Assembly (NCBI RefSeq): GCF_002514735.1
Contig: NZ_NBWU01000001.1
Coordinates: 186,001 to 250,000, forward strand
Length of the DNA: 64,000 nucleotides
Direction: 5' to 3'
Source of the DNA: Sediminicola luteus
Lineage (GTDB): Bacteria > Bacteroidota > Bacteroidia > Flavobacteriales > Flavobacteriaceae
Under the pieces are notes generated by a model, which made no database searches, was not told the DNA's origin, and was given only the letters and a program-made list of their open reading frames with translations. The position numbers and the translations under genes were made by a program. Every line of letters starts with the position of its first letter. Positions within the stretch are counted from its first letter, which is position 1. Shown here in pieces: positions 43,615 through 53,112 of this stretch.

Positions 43615-44397
43615 ATGGATTTAACCAATAAAGTTGTTATCATATCCGGAGGTGCGGCCTCGATCGGGGCCGACATCACCAAAGAAATGCACGCGCAAGG
43701 CGCTCAGGTAGTTATCGCCGACATTAATAAGGAGGCAGGTGAGGCCCTAGCCAAATCCCTTGGCGAAAACGCACTTTTCGTGCCTACCGATATTACTTTA
43801 AACGAGCAACTCGAAAACCTTGTAGTTGCCACTATAGATAAGTTCGGAAAAATCGATGCCTTGGTAAACAATGCCGCTTCTTACGGAGACGAAGGTGCGA
43901 CCACCGACCGTAACACTTGGTTAAAAACCCTGGATGTCAATGTGGTGTCGGCGGCTATGCTAGGTGAGCTATGCAGACCACAACTCAAGAAAAATAAAGG
44001 ATGCATCATAAATACCGGATCGGTTTCCGGTAACTTTCCGCATATCGCCCGCTGGGCCTATCCGGTCTCCAAGGCCGCCTTGGCCCATTTGACCAAGACC
44101 CAAGCCGTGGAATATGCCGAAGATGGTATTCGGGTAAACTTGTTGCGATTAGGCCATATTTGGTCGGACCCTTTTAACGGGCTTACCAAAGGAGACCGCC
44201 AGCATGCCGACCAGGCCACGGCAGCCTTCAACCTAAAAGGCAGGGTAGCCAATGGTAAGGAGGTAGGGCAAGTAGCCGCATTCGTTGCATCGGACAAGGC
44301 TTCTTATATGACCGGAGGCGAAATTCCGGTCGACGGTGGGTACAGTGCCATGGGACCTGAGGGCCATATGCCACTTTTTCCAATTTTGGCCAAATAA
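43615..44397 (+). CDS. SDR-family dehydrogenase (dihydrodiol/indole-dihydrodiol type)
   Basis: 260 residues, classical short-chain dehydrogenase: cofactor loop GGAASIG (12-18), NNAAS, catalytic Ser136, Tyr149 and Lys153 (WAYPVSKAAL), and C-terminal GGEIPVDGG. NAD(P)-dependent alcohol oxidation. It leads the plus arm, directly upstream of a styrene/indole-type monooxygenase and its reductase. In known indole gene sets an SDR oxidises the dihydrodiol made by such a monooxygenase; the same role is inferred here. Substrate is not proven by motif. Confidence 0.85.
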   Translation: MDLTNKVVIISGGAASIGADITKEMHAQGAQVVIADINKEAGEALAKSLGENALFVPTDITLNEQLENLVVATIDKFGKIDALVNNAASYGDEGATTDRNTWLKTLDVNVVSAAMLGELCRPQLKKNKGCIINTGSVSGNFPHIARWAYPVSKAALAHLTKTQAVEYAEDGIRVNLLRLGHIWSDPFNGLTKGDRQHADQATAAFNLKGRVANGKEVGQVAAFVASDKASYMTGGEIPVDGGYSAMGPEGHMPLFPILAK

Positions 44398-44442
44398 TAA
44401 ACCAATAATAAAAGGGAATCATAACATAAAAAAGAAAGACAA

Positions 44443-45696
44443 ATGGGAACGAACGCTAAGACTAAAGTAGCCATTATCGGAGCCGGACAATCTGGACTTC
44501 AAATCGGGATGGGATTACTTAAAAACGGTTTCGAGGTAACGATCATTAACAATCGTACAGCAGAAGAGGTAGCCAATGGTAGGGTAATGTCGAGCCAATT
44601 TATGTTCGATATGGCCATTCAGAACGAACGTGATCTTGGTATTGAATTCTGGGAAGGTACTTGCCCTCCCGGCGAAAGTTTGGGTCTGGCCTTGGCTAAC
44701 CCTGAAAAAGAAGGCGAAAAAGTTTTTGAATGGGTCGGAAATCTCGATAAAATCGGGATGGCGGTCGATCAGCGTGTGAAGTTTCCCCGTTGGATGGATG
44801 AATTTGAGAAAATGGGCGGTAACTTGGTCATTGCCGATGCCGATGTAGCCTATATGGATAAACTTAGCCAAGAAAATGATTTGGTCTTGGTCTGTGCCGG
44901 TAAAGGCGATATCGTTCGCATGTTCGAAAGGGACGACGAAAAATGTATGTACGATCAACCCATGCGCGCCTTGGCCCTAACCTATGTTACGGGAATGACC
45001 CCTAACGAAAACCCAGGGGTACGGTTCAATTTGATCCCAGGTGTTGGAGAATACTTCGTTTTCCCGGCCTATACCACAAGCGGACCTTGCGAGATCATGG
45101 TTTTTGAAGGTATACCTGGCGGACCCATGGATTGCTGGCAAGACGTTAAGACCCCAGAAGAGCACTTGGCCAAAAGTTTAGAGATCATCGAGCGCTTTGT
45201 GCCTTGGGAATACGAAAGATGTAAAAATGTAAAATTAACCGACGACAATGGAAGAATTGCAGGAAGATTTGCCCCAACCGTTAGAAAACCCGTCTGTACC
45301 CTACCATCCGGAAATCATGTTCTTGGGGTGGCTGATGTGGTCGTAGTTAACGATCCTATTACCGGACAAGGCTCGAACAATGCTTCTAAGTGTGCTAAGA
45401 TTTATTTGGAATCTATTATCGCCAACCAAGGTAAAGCATACGATGCCGCCTGGATGCAAAAGACCTTTGATGCCTACTGGGACTATGCCGAAAACGTTTC
45501 GTTATGGACCAACACCTTGTTAGGACCACCACCACCACACATTTTGAACTTGTTGGGTGCAGCCAGTGAAATGCAATCCATTGCCGATATGTTCGCCAAC
45601 AACTTTAGCGACCCACAAGGTTTCTTCCCTTGGTGGCTAAACCCCGATTTAACCGGAAAATTAATAGAAGAGCACGCCCAAGCGGCAACCGCTTAA
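44443..45696 (+). CDS. Styrene/indole monooxygenase-type flavoprotein (group E)
   Basis: 417 residues. FAD-binding GAGQSGLQIG at 13-22, ending of the second FAD motif in VVVNDPITGQGSNNASK (about 300-320), as in StyA-type enzymes. No NAD(P)H-binding motif, so it depends on reduced flavin from a partner, the reductase gene 10 bases downstream. Group E monooxygenases epoxidise styrene or oxidise indole to indigo precursors or the 2,3-dihydrodiol (IifC/IndC type). Length is typical. The SDR just upstream and isatin-hydrolase-like gene downstream favour indole or a related ring. Confidence 0.85.
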   Translation: MGTNAKTKVAIIGAGQSGLQIGMGLLKNGFEVTIINNRTAEEVANGRVMSSQFMFDMAIQNERDLGIEFWEGTCPPGESLGLALANPEKEGEKVFEWVGNLDKIGMAVDQRVKFPRWMDEFEKMGGNLVIADADVAYMDKLSQENDLVLVCAGKGDIVRMFERDDEKCMYDQPMRALALTYVTGMTPNENPGVRFNLIPGVGEYFVFPAYTTSGPCEIMVFEGIPGGPMDCWQDVKTPEEHLAKSLEIIERFVPWEYERCKNVKLTDDNGRIAGRFAPTVRKPVCTLPSGNHVLGVADVVVVNDPITGQGSNNASKCAKIYLESIIANQGKAYDAAWMQKTFDAYWDYAENVSLWTNTLLGPPPPHILNLLGAASEMQSIADMFANNFSDPQGFFPWWLNPDLTGKLIEEHAQAATA

Positions 45697-45706
45697 AATA
45701 TACCCC

Positions 45707-46186
45707 ATGAGCATAGACCCAAAAGCTTTTAGGAATCGATGTGGTGACTTCGCGACCGGAGTCACCATCATCTGTTCCAAAGACGAAAACAACGAAGTAC
45801 ATGGCATGACCGCCAATGGTTTTATGTCAGTTTCACTAGACCCAGCATTGATTGTGGTGTCTATTGGGAAAAACCAAAAGACCCATGGCCTAATCAAAGC
45901 TGCCGGAGAATACAGCGTCAATATTTTGGCCGAATCACAGATGCCCGTAAGCAATCATTTTGCCGGTCGCCCCGATCCAGAGTTGAACTTGGAGTTCGGG
46001 GAGGTAGACAACATTCCTATACTCAAGGAATGCATCTCTTATTTCACGGCCAAGGTAACCGCCATGCACGACGAGGGCGATCACACGCTCTTTATCGGTG
46101 AAGTACAAGCCATGGATACCGTAAAAGAAGAGGCCCCATTGCTCTTCCATGCCGGACGATATAATGCGATTAAAGAACAATCATAA
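45707..46186 (+). CDS. Flavin reductase of the two-component monooxygenase (StyB/HpaC type)
   Basis: 159 residues. DPKAFRNRCGDFATGVTIIC, a GMTANGFMSVSLDPALIVVS segment and a late GDHTLFIGEV motif define the short flavin reductase family that delivers FADH2/FMNH2 to monooxygenases. It lies 10 bases after the styrene/indole-type oxygenase gene and is most likely its partner, using NADH or NADPH. Distinct from the longer flavin-binding protein at 35.6 kb. Confidence 0.88.
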   Translation: MSIDPKAFRNRCGDFATGVTIICSKDENNEVHGMTANGFMSVSLDPALIVVSIGKNQKTHGLIKAAGEYSVNILAESQMPVSNHFAGRPDPELNLEFGEVDNIPILKECISYFTAKVTAMHDEGDHTLFIGEVQAMDTVKEEAPLLFHAGRYNAIKEQS

Positions 46187-46266
46187 GCGGACAAATTGGC
46201 CCTAAGGGAGGAATTACCATAGTATTTCCGTAACTTTTTAGGCCTGCCGTACAAAAAAAGAATACC

Positions 46267-48570
46267 ATGAAGATAGCCGTTGTAGGTGGAGGGCCAGGAG
46301 GACTCTATTTTTCCATCCTGACCAAAAAAAGACTTCCAGATTGTACCATCGATGTGTACGAACAGAACAATTTCGATGATGCCTTCGGATTCGGTGTCGT
46401 TTTTTCGGATGAGACCCTGAGCGAGTTCTTGTCGTACGATATGGAATCTTACGAACTCATTCGTAACTCGTTCGCCTATTGGGATAATCTGGATGTGGCC
46501 CGAGATGGCGAAAAAGTACGCATTAAGGGTAATGGCTTTTGTGGCTGTTCCCGCAAAACCTTGCTTCTCCTTTTACAACAGCGTTGTCGTGAAGAAGGTG
46601 TCAACCTGCATTTCAACACCCGGGTAGAGGACCTTTCGCAATTTGCCGACGCCGATATTATCGTAGCGGCCGACGGCATTAACTCGGGTATCCGTTCTTC
46701 CATGGAAAAAGAATTCGGTACCAGCATAGAAATGAAGACCAACCGCTTCGTCTGGTGTGGCTCTACCAAACCCTTAGATGCTTTTACCTATTTCTTTAGG
46801 TCTACGCCATACGGTACCATTTGTGCCCATACCTATCAATATGAAGAAGGAAGAAGTACCTGGATCTTTGAATGTACAGACGAAACCTTCCAAAAAGCAG
46901 GTTTCGATGTAACCGATGAGGCTGGCACAGTAGCCCAAATGGAAGCCTTTTTCGCCGAAGAATTGGATGGCCATAAATTGATTACCAACCGTTCGCATTG
47001 GCGGCAGTTCCCCCATGTAGAGAATAAAAACTGGTACCACGATAAAGTGGTGCTTTTGGGCGACTCTAAAGCCACGGCCCACTACTCTATCGGTTCCGGA
47101 ACCAAACTGGCCATGGATTGTGCCATTGGGCTTTCAGATGCCGTGGTGGCCAACCCCGAAAACGTAAACGCCGCTTTTGAACAATACGATAAAGTAAGAC
47201 GCAATGCGGTAGAAATGATCCAGTATGCCGCCGTGGTTTCCTTGAACTGGTTCGAGGCCCAAGATCGCCATATGAAACTCGATTTCGACTCTTTCGCCTT
47301 TAGCGTTATGTCGCGATCTAAAAAGATCACCATAGAAAACCAGGCCCGAAGGGATAAAGAATACGCCCAGTCCATCATCCATGCCTTCAATAAAAATTTG
47401 GGGCTTGAGAATCTAGACACCCCACCTGCATTCACTAAATTTAAAATAGGAAATGTAGAACTGCCAAACCGAATTGTTATGAGCCCTATGGGCCAATACA
47501 ATGCCAATGATGGTATCGCCGGAGACTGGCATTATAGCCATTATACCAGCCGTGCCACCGGAGGCGTAGGTTTGATCCTTACCGAAATGACGGCCGTGGC
47601 ACCCGATGCCCGTATAACACCACATTGTTGTGGTATCTGGAATGAAGCACAGACCCAGGCTTGGAAACGCATCACCGATTTTGTACATGCCCATACCGAT
47701 TCCAAAATCGGCATACAATTGGGACATGCCGGTAGAAAGGGGAATTGTGAGACCATTGAAATGGGCCAGATGATTCCTCTTAAAGCAGGCCATTGGGATT
47801 TGGTTTCGGCCTCGCCCATCGCCTATAATGCCGATCTACCTACCCCGACCGAACTCGATGCGGCCGGTATGGATCGTATTACCCAAGAATTCGCCCAAGC
47901 GGCGGCCAACGCCAAAACCGCTGGTTTCGATTTGATAGAGCTACAGGCCCACCATGGCTTTTTGTTGGCCTCTTTTATTTCGCCCTTGACTAACCAACGA
48001 ACCGATGAATATGGCGGAGCTTTGGAAAACCGTATGAAATTCCCATTGCGTGTATTGGAGGCCATTAAAACAGCCGCACCTGGCTTGGCCATTTCAGTTA
48101 GAATCTCGGCAACCGATTGGGCCGAAGGTGGCTTAAGCGCCCAAGAAGCCAATCAAGTGGCCAAGGCATTTAACGATGCTGGCGCCGATATTATCAATGT
48201 TTCTACCGGAAACACCGTTGCCGAACAGCAACCCCTTATTGGGCGTATGTGGCAAAGCCCGTTCTCCGAGGCCATTAAAACGGAAATGGAGATCCCGACT
48301 ATTACGGCCGGTTATATTCAGGATATTGACCAGGTAAACACCTTGATCTTAAACAAAAGGGCCGATTTGGTAGCCTTAGGGCGACCCTTATTACTAGACC
48401 CCTATTTTGTGCGTCGTGCCCAGGCTTATGAAAACTTTGAAGGCCATATGCCCGTTCCCAAGCCCTATGAGGCCGGAACCACTCACCTATACCCCTATGT
48501 GCGCAAACAGAGGGCCGAGGTAGAAGACATGAAAATCAGACTAAAACCGGTTTCTCACCAAGTCTCTTAA
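46267..48570 (+). CDS. FAD monooxygenase-OYE fusion (salicylyl-CoA 5-hydroxylase/2-aminobenzoyl-CoA type)
   Basis: 767 residues, two enzymes in one chain. The N-terminal ~390 residues are an aromatic flavin monooxygenase: GGGPGGLYFS, VAADGINSGIRS, and GDSKATAHYSIGSGTKLA. From about residue 405 an Old Yellow Enzyme domain begins (FKIGNVELPNRIVMSPMGQY, GHAGRKGN, HHGFLLASFISPLTNQR, ALGRPLLLDPYF). The same layout occurs in bifunctional salicylyl-CoA 5-hydroxylase and in 2-aminobenzoyl-CoA monooxygenase/reductase, both of which act on aryl-CoA thioesters at the 5 position. Without a search I cannot decide between them. A thioesterase gene later in the operon would release the hydroxylated acid. 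Confidence 0.88.
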   Translation: MKIAVVGGGPGGLYFSILTKKRLPDCTIDVYEQNNFDDAFGFGVVFSDETLSEFLSYDMESYELIRNSFAYWDNLDVARDGEKVRIKGNGFCGCSRKTLLLLLQQRCREEGVNLHFNTRVEDLSQFADADIIVAADGINSGIRSSMEKEFGTSIEMKTNRFVWCGSTKPLDAFTYFFRSTPYGTICAHTYQYEEGRSTWIFECTDETFQKAGFDVTDEAGTVAQMEAFFAEELDGHKLITNRSHWRQFPHVENKNWYHDKVVLLGDSKATAHYSIGSGTKLAMDCAIGLSDAVVANPENVNAAFEQYDKVRRNAVEMIQYAAVVSLNWFEAQDRHMKLDFDSFAFSVMSRSKKITIENQARRDKEYAQSIIHAFNKNLGLENLDTPPAFTKFKIGNVELPNRIVMSPMGQYNANDGIAGDWHYSHYTSRATGGVGLILTEMTAVAPDARITPHCCGIWNEAQTQAWKRITDFVHAHTDSKIGIQLGHAGRKGNCETIEMGQMIPLKAGHWDLVSASPIAYNADLPTPTELDAAGMDRITQEFAQAAANAKTAGFDLIELQAHHGFLLASFISPLTNQRTDEYGGALENRMKFPLRVLEAIKTAAPGLAISVRISATDWAEGGLSAQEANQVAKAFNDAGADIINVSTGNTVAEQQPLIGRMWQSPFSEAIKTEMEIPTITAGYIQDIDQVNTLILNKRADLVALGRPLLLDPYFVRRAQAYENFEGHMPVPKPYEAGTTHLYPYVRKQRAEVEDMKIRLKPVSHQVS

Positions 48571-48613
48571 AAATATTCTCAACGTATTAACTAAAACGAC
48601 TAATTCAACAGAT

Positions 48614-49384
48614 ATGAGCACTTTACAAAACCTTTTGTCCGCCGTACAGGGCAAATCCGTAAAAGTGGTAGATCTTACCCATACCTTGAACGAAGAATTC
48701 CCTGCCCTACAGCTCCCACCGGAGTTCGGACAGGTGGCCCCTTTTAGCAAGACCAAAATTTCGGAATACGACGATAAAGGTCCGGGTTGGTATTGGAACA
48801 ATTTTACCTGCGGTGAGCATACCGGCACCCATTTCGATGCCCCCGTGCATTGGGTTACCGGAAAAGATCATGCCCAGAATTCGGTAGATACCATTCCGGC
48901 CGAACATTTCGTAGCCGGGGCCAATGTTATTGATGCTTCTAAAGAGGTGGCCAAAAACCCCGATTTTGTATTGACGCCCGAATATATCCAAGCTTGGGAA
49001 GCCGAACATGGCGCTATTGAAGCCAGTACATGGGTAATTTTCCGTACCGATTGGTCAAAACGACCTATAGGTCCCGAGTTTTTGAACGTAGGTGAAGATG
49101 GTTTAAACCACACCCCTGGCCCCAACAAGGAAGCCGTTGAATATATGATATCTAAAGATGTGCTTGGCTTTGGTGTAGAAACCATTAATACCGATGCGGG
49201 CATGTCGTTCACTTGGGAAATGCAATTGCCTTGCCACACCCTAATGCACGGTGCCGGTAAATACGGTTTGCAATGTTTAAAGAATTTGGATCAATTGCCT
49301 GCCAAAGGTGCCGTTATCGTAGCCGCTCCCTTGAAAATCGAGGAAGGTTCGGGTAGCCCGTTGCGCGTATTCGCATTGACTTAA
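48614..49384 (+). CDS. Cyclase-family hydrolase, isatin hydrolase/kynurenine formamidase-like
   Basis: 256 residues. The Mn/Zn-binding CGEHTGTHFDAPVHW places His69, His73, Asp75 and His79, as in isatin hydrolase and kynurenine formamidase; VVDLTHTLNEEFP is the family's opening. Such enzymes hydrolyse an amide: isatin to isatinate (2-aminophenylglyoxylate) or N-formylkynurenine. Together with the indole-type monooxygenase and SDR, isatin is the coherent substrate; the product would be a 2-oxoacid suited to the oxidoreductase genes next downstream. Confidence 0.85.
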   Translation: MSTLQNLLSAVQGKSVKVVDLTHTLNEEFPALQLPPEFGQVAPFSKTKISEYDDKGPGWYWNNFTCGEHTGTHFDAPVHWVTGKDHAQNSVDTIPAEHFVAGANVIDASKEVAKNPDFVLTPEYIQAWEAEHGAIEASTWVIFRTDWSKRPIGPEFLNVGEDGLNHTPGPNKEAVEYMISKDVLGFGVETINTDAGMSFTWEMQLPCHTLMHGAGKYGLQCLKNLDQLPAKGAVIVAAPLKIEEGSGSPLRVFALT

Positions 49385-49397
49385 AAAACAGTACGCT

Positions 49398-51557
49398 ATG
49401 GCAGAACGTTCGTTTAAGAAAGAGGTAGAGACCTTACGAAAAGGCAAAGGTGAAGTTTGGCAGGGTGAAGGGATTTTGGCAGTGACCAAAGCCCTACTCG
49501 AAAATGGTGTTGGATATGTTGGAGGTTACCAAGGTTCGCCCATTTCGCACCTTATGGACGTTTTCGCCGACGCCGACCCCTTACTAAAAGAGTTAGGGGT
49601 ATATTTTGAAAATTCGGCCTCAGAGGCCGGTGCCGCAGCTATGTTGTCGGCCTCTATGATGTACCCGGTACGTGGTGCGGTTACATGGAAATCGACCGTA
49701 GGTACCAATGTGGCTTCCGATGCCTTGTCCAACCTTTCCTCTAGTGGGGTTTTAGGTGGTGCGTTGGTTATCGTAGGTGAAGATTATGGCGAGGGTTCGT
49801 CCATTATGCAAGAACGTACCCATGCCTTTGCCATGAAAAGCCAGATGTGGCTTATCGATCCACGCCCGAATCTAGAGAGTATCGTAAAGGCCGTTTCCGA
49901 TGGTTTTAACCTGTCGGAGGCCAGTAATACTCCGGTAATACTACAATTACGGGTGCGCTCGTGTCACTTGTATGGCCAGTTTATAGCCAACGACAACAAA
50001 CGTCCCGATTATTCGCTTTCCGAGGCCTTGAACAATCCGGAGCGCGATGTAAACCGTATCGTTTTACCTCCGGCTTCCTTTAAACAGGAACAGGAAAAGG
50101 TAAAATCGCGGATGCCACGGGCCTTGGAGTATATCAAAAAACATAAGCTGAACGAGGTTTTCCAAGGGGAACGTGAAGATATCGGTATCATCGTTCAAGG
50201 TGGTTTGTATAATAACCTGAACCGTGCCTTGGCCCTTTCCGATCTTTCCGATCATTTAGGGAATACCAAGATTTCTACCTATGTCATGAATGTGACCTAT
50301 CCGGTAGTACCCGACGAAATCGCGGAATTCTGTAAAGGAAAAACCTCGGTTTTATTAATCGAGGAAGGCCAACCGAACTATATAGAGCAAAACCTGTCGT
50401 TGATCCTGAATCAAAAAGGGATCGACACCAAGATCTACGGAAAAGAATTACTGCCGGAAGCCGGGGATTATACCATAGGGGTCATCCAAAAGGCCTTACC
50501 TAAATTCTTGGATTTGGCCGAGGCGGAAAATGTACGTGCCGCACGCGAAAAACAGTGGGTGTCGCTATTGAATCCGGAAGACAAGGAACTTTTGGAGACC
50601 GAAGTACCTGTGCGTCCGGCCGGATTCTGTACCGGTTGCCCGGAACGTCCTATTTTCGCTGCCCTTAAATTGGTCATGGAAAACTTGGGCGACCACCATA
50701 TCTCTGCCGATATTGGCTGCCACCTGTTCTCCATCTTGCCCCCCTTCAACCTGGGAACCTCTACCATGGGGTACGGACTCGGACCTTCGTCGGCATCAGC
50801 CTTCAACACCATAAATATGGAGGTGAAAGACCAAAAAAGGGTCATATCCATTATGGGTGATGGCGGTTTTTGGCATAACGGGCTTAATTCGGGGATCGGT
50901 AATGCCGTTTTCAACAACCACGACGGGGTCATCATTATCGTAGATAATAATTATGCGGCCGCTACGGGCGGACAGGATGTACCTTCGAGTAAGAACGAAA
51001 ACCCGATCCGTTCTACCAAGAACAGTATCGAAAACGCCGTAAGGGGTGTGGGGGTAAAATGGGTAGAGCTCATAGACCATACCTACGATGTTCAGAAGAT
51101 GGTAAAGATCATGACCAAGGCCTTGACCACAACCGAAGGTGGGCCCAAGGTGATCATTGCCCAATCGGAATGTAGTTTGAACAAACAGCGTCGTGAAAAG
51201 AAAATCTTCCGTCAGAAAATGAAGGAAGAAAAACGGGTCGTAAAAGAACGCTTCGGGGTCGACAGCAAGGTTTGTAGTGGTGACCACGAGTGTATGCGAC
51301 TTTCAGGTTGTCCGTCACTGACACTCGACTATAGCGAGAACCCTTTAAAAGACGACCCTGTTGCCAAGATCGACAACTCTTGTGTGGCCTGTGGTAACTG
51401 TGGCGAAGTGGCCGAAGCGGCCGTTTTGTGTCCGTCTTTCTACAAAGCCCAGATTGTAAACCATCCGGGAGCGGGCGAGCGTATGGCGCACAACTTTAAG
51501 AAAAAGATCATTAACTATTTACAAAAACGGCGCGACCGCAAAAGGATACGGGCATGA
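49398..51557 (+). CDS. Indolepyruvate:ferredoxin oxidoreductase-like alpha subunit
   Basis: 719 residues of the IorA type: N-terminal pyrimidine-binding domain (GYVGGYQGSPISHLMDVF), central domain, then the TPP domain with GDGGFWHNG and, ~30 residues on, VDNNYAAATGG (about 485-520), the GDG-NN motif. C-terminal cysteines follow two groups: CSGDHECMRLSGC and CVACGNCGEVAEAAVLC (about 660), the latter a C-x2-C-x2-C 4Fe-4S motif. These enzymes decarboxylate aryl-2-oxoacids to aryl-CoA with ferredoxin reduction. Overlaps the beta/gamma-type subunit gene by 4 bases. Arylglyoxylate is a plausible substrate here. Confidence 0.9.
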   Translation: MAERSFKKEVETLRKGKGEVWQGEGILAVTKALLENGVGYVGGYQGSPISHLMDVFADADPLLKELGVYFENSASEAGAAAMLSASMMYPVRGAVTWKSTVGTNVASDALSNLSSSGVLGGALVIVGEDYGEGSSIMQERTHAFAMKSQMWLIDPRPNLESIVKAVSDGFNLSEASNTPVILQLRVRSCHLYGQFIANDNKRPDYSLSEALNNPERDVNRIVLPPASFKQEQEKVKSRMPRALEYIKKHKLNEVFQGEREDIGIIVQGGLYNNLNRALALSDLSDHLGNTKISTYVMNVTYPVVPDEIAEFCKGKTSVLLIEEGQPNYIEQNLSLILNQKGIDTKIYGKELLPEAGDYTIGVIQKALPKFLDLAEAENVRAAREKQWVSLLNPEDKELLETEVPVRPAGFCTGCPERPIFAALKLVMENLGDHHISADIGCHLFSILPPFNLGTSTMGYGLGPSSASAFNTINMEVKDQKRVISIMGDGGFWHNGLNSGIGNAVFNNHDGVIIIVDNNYAAATGGQDVPSSKNENPIRSTKNSIENAVRGVGVKWVELIDHTYDVQKMVKIMTKALTTTEGGPKVIIAQSECSLNKQRREKKIFRQKMKEEKRVVKERFGVDSKVCSGDHECMRLSGCPSLTLDYSENPLKDDPVAKIDNSCVACGNCGEVAEAAVLCPSFYKAQIVNHPGAGERMAHNFKKKIINYLQKRRDRKRIRA

Positions 51558-53089
51558 GTGTAGCAAAGAAGAAGAACGAACCCATTAAAATAGCCTTATT
51601 GGCCGTTGGTGGGGACGGTGGAGGTGTATTGAGTGGTTGGATCCGTATGACCGCAGAAGATAACGGCTATTGGGCCCAATCGACCTCGATTGCCGGGGTG
51701 GCCCAACGTACCGGGGCCACAGTGTACTATATGGAGCTCATGAACAAAGAGGGCTTGGAAAAAGACGGGAAGATCCAAACCCCCGTTTTAGCCCAAATGC
51801 CAGCTCCTTTTGATATCGATATCGTAATGGCTACCGAGATTATGGAAGCCGGGCGAGCCATGTACCGCGACTTTGTCTCGGACAAGACCACCCTGATATT
51901 TTCGACTAATCGTAACCTGGCCATAAAAGAGAAAGAAACCCCTGGCGATGGCATCTTAGATGGAAGGAGTATCGTAGAATTGGCCGAAAAACATGCTAAA
52001 AAGAGCCTTTTCGGCAACCTGAAACTTATTGCCGAACAGCACAAAAGTGTTATCTCGGCCAGTATGTTCGGGGCCTTGGCCGCCAGTGGTGCCCTACCCT
52101 TTACCAAACAGCAGTTTTTAGACACCATTGCCAAAACGGGTATCGCGGTACAGGCCAGTTCCAATGCCTTTAATGGGGCCTATGACTATATCAAGGATTT
52201 TATAGCTAAACCCAAACCCTACGAACCGGCCTTGAAAAAAGCGGAGATTCCGGCCATGCCTTCAAGTTCCAAAAACAAGACCGTAGCTGGGTTTATCAAC
52301 TATATCAAATCGGAATTCCCCAAACCCATACACGATGTGGTCTTTAGCGGGGTGCTCCATTTGGCTGATTGGCACAATGCTACATGGGCCCAAGAATATC
52401 TCGATAAGTTAAAACCTTTTGTGGCCAAAGACCAGGGCGAGTACACTTTGTCTTTTAACCTCGCTAAATATTTGGCGACGGCCATGGCCTATGACGATCT
52501 TATCTTTGTGGCCGACCAAAAGACACGTACCGAGCGTTTTGCCGAGGTCTACGACCAAATCGAGGCCAAACCCGACGACATCGTTCATACCTTGGATTTC
52601 CTACACCCGAGTTTCCCGGAATTCTATGGCTTTCTACCCAAGAAAATGGGACTTAAGGTGTCGAAGAACAAAAAGATGGAAGCATGGTTCGCCAAACGTA
52701 TGGATAAGGACCGTCGTATTAAATCGACGAGTTTGTTCTGGTACTTGAACCTCTATTTCCTAGGGGGTATGAAACGTTGGCGTATGAAGACCTTTAGGCA
52801 TTACGAGGAGATGGACAATGTAGATGGTTGGTTGGGCCGTATAGATCGTATGCTGTCCCAAAACTATGCCTTGGCCGTAGACTTGGCCAAAACCTATCGA
52901 TTGAAAAAAGGTTATGGGGACACCTATGCCCGCGGCCATGGTAAATTCTGGCTCATGAACGAGTTCATTATGTCGAATGCCGATAATGGTAAGGCCCAAA
53001 AATTCGCGGCCCACCTTATGGAAGTCGCCCTGCAAAACCCAAAGGTAGAAGCACTGCGCAAGAGTATAGAAGAAATTGAAGCCAATTAA
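51554..53089 (+). CDS. Indolepyruvate oxidoreductase beta-like subunit with DUF6537-type tail
   Basis: 511 residues. The N-terminal ~195 residues are the gamma/IorB domain, with LAVGGDGGGVLSGWI and AGVAQRTGATVYYMEL; the remainder is a long C-terminal extension of the kind seen in the two-subunit IorA/IorB systems of aerobes. It completes the 2-oxoacid oxidoreductase with the overlapping alpha gene. The extension is absent from archaeal IorB; its role is unknown. Oxidative decarboxylation yielding an acyl-CoA would supply the substrate of the monooxygenase-OYE fusion encoded upstream. Confidence 0.87.
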   Translation: MSVAKKKNEPIKIALLAVGGDGGGVLSGWIRMTAEDNGYWAQSTSIAGVAQRTGATVYYMELMNKEGLEKDGKIQTPVLAQMPAPFDIDIVMATEIMEAGRAMYRDFVSDKTTLIFSTNRNLAIKEKETPGDGILDGRSIVELAEKHAKKSLFGNLKLIAEQHKSVISASMFGALAASGALPFTKQQFLDTIAKTGIAVQASSNAFNGAYDYIKDFIAKPKPYEPALKKAEIPAMPSSSKNKTVAGFINYIKSEFPKPIHDVVFSGVLHLADWHNATWAQEYLDKLKPFVAKDQGEYTLSFNLAKYLATAMAYDDLIFVADQKTRTERFAEVYDQIEAKPDDIVHTLDFLHPSFPEFYGFLPKKMGLKVSKNKKMEAWFAKRMDKDRRIKSTSLFWYLNLYFLGGMKRWRMKTFRHYEEMDNVDGWLGRIDRMLSQNYALAVDLAKTYRLKKGYGDTYARGHGKFWLMNEFIMSNADNGKAQKFAAHLMEVALQNPKVEALRKSIEEIEAN

Positions 53090-53112
53090 GAGACTGTATT
53101 AAAACGATTCAA

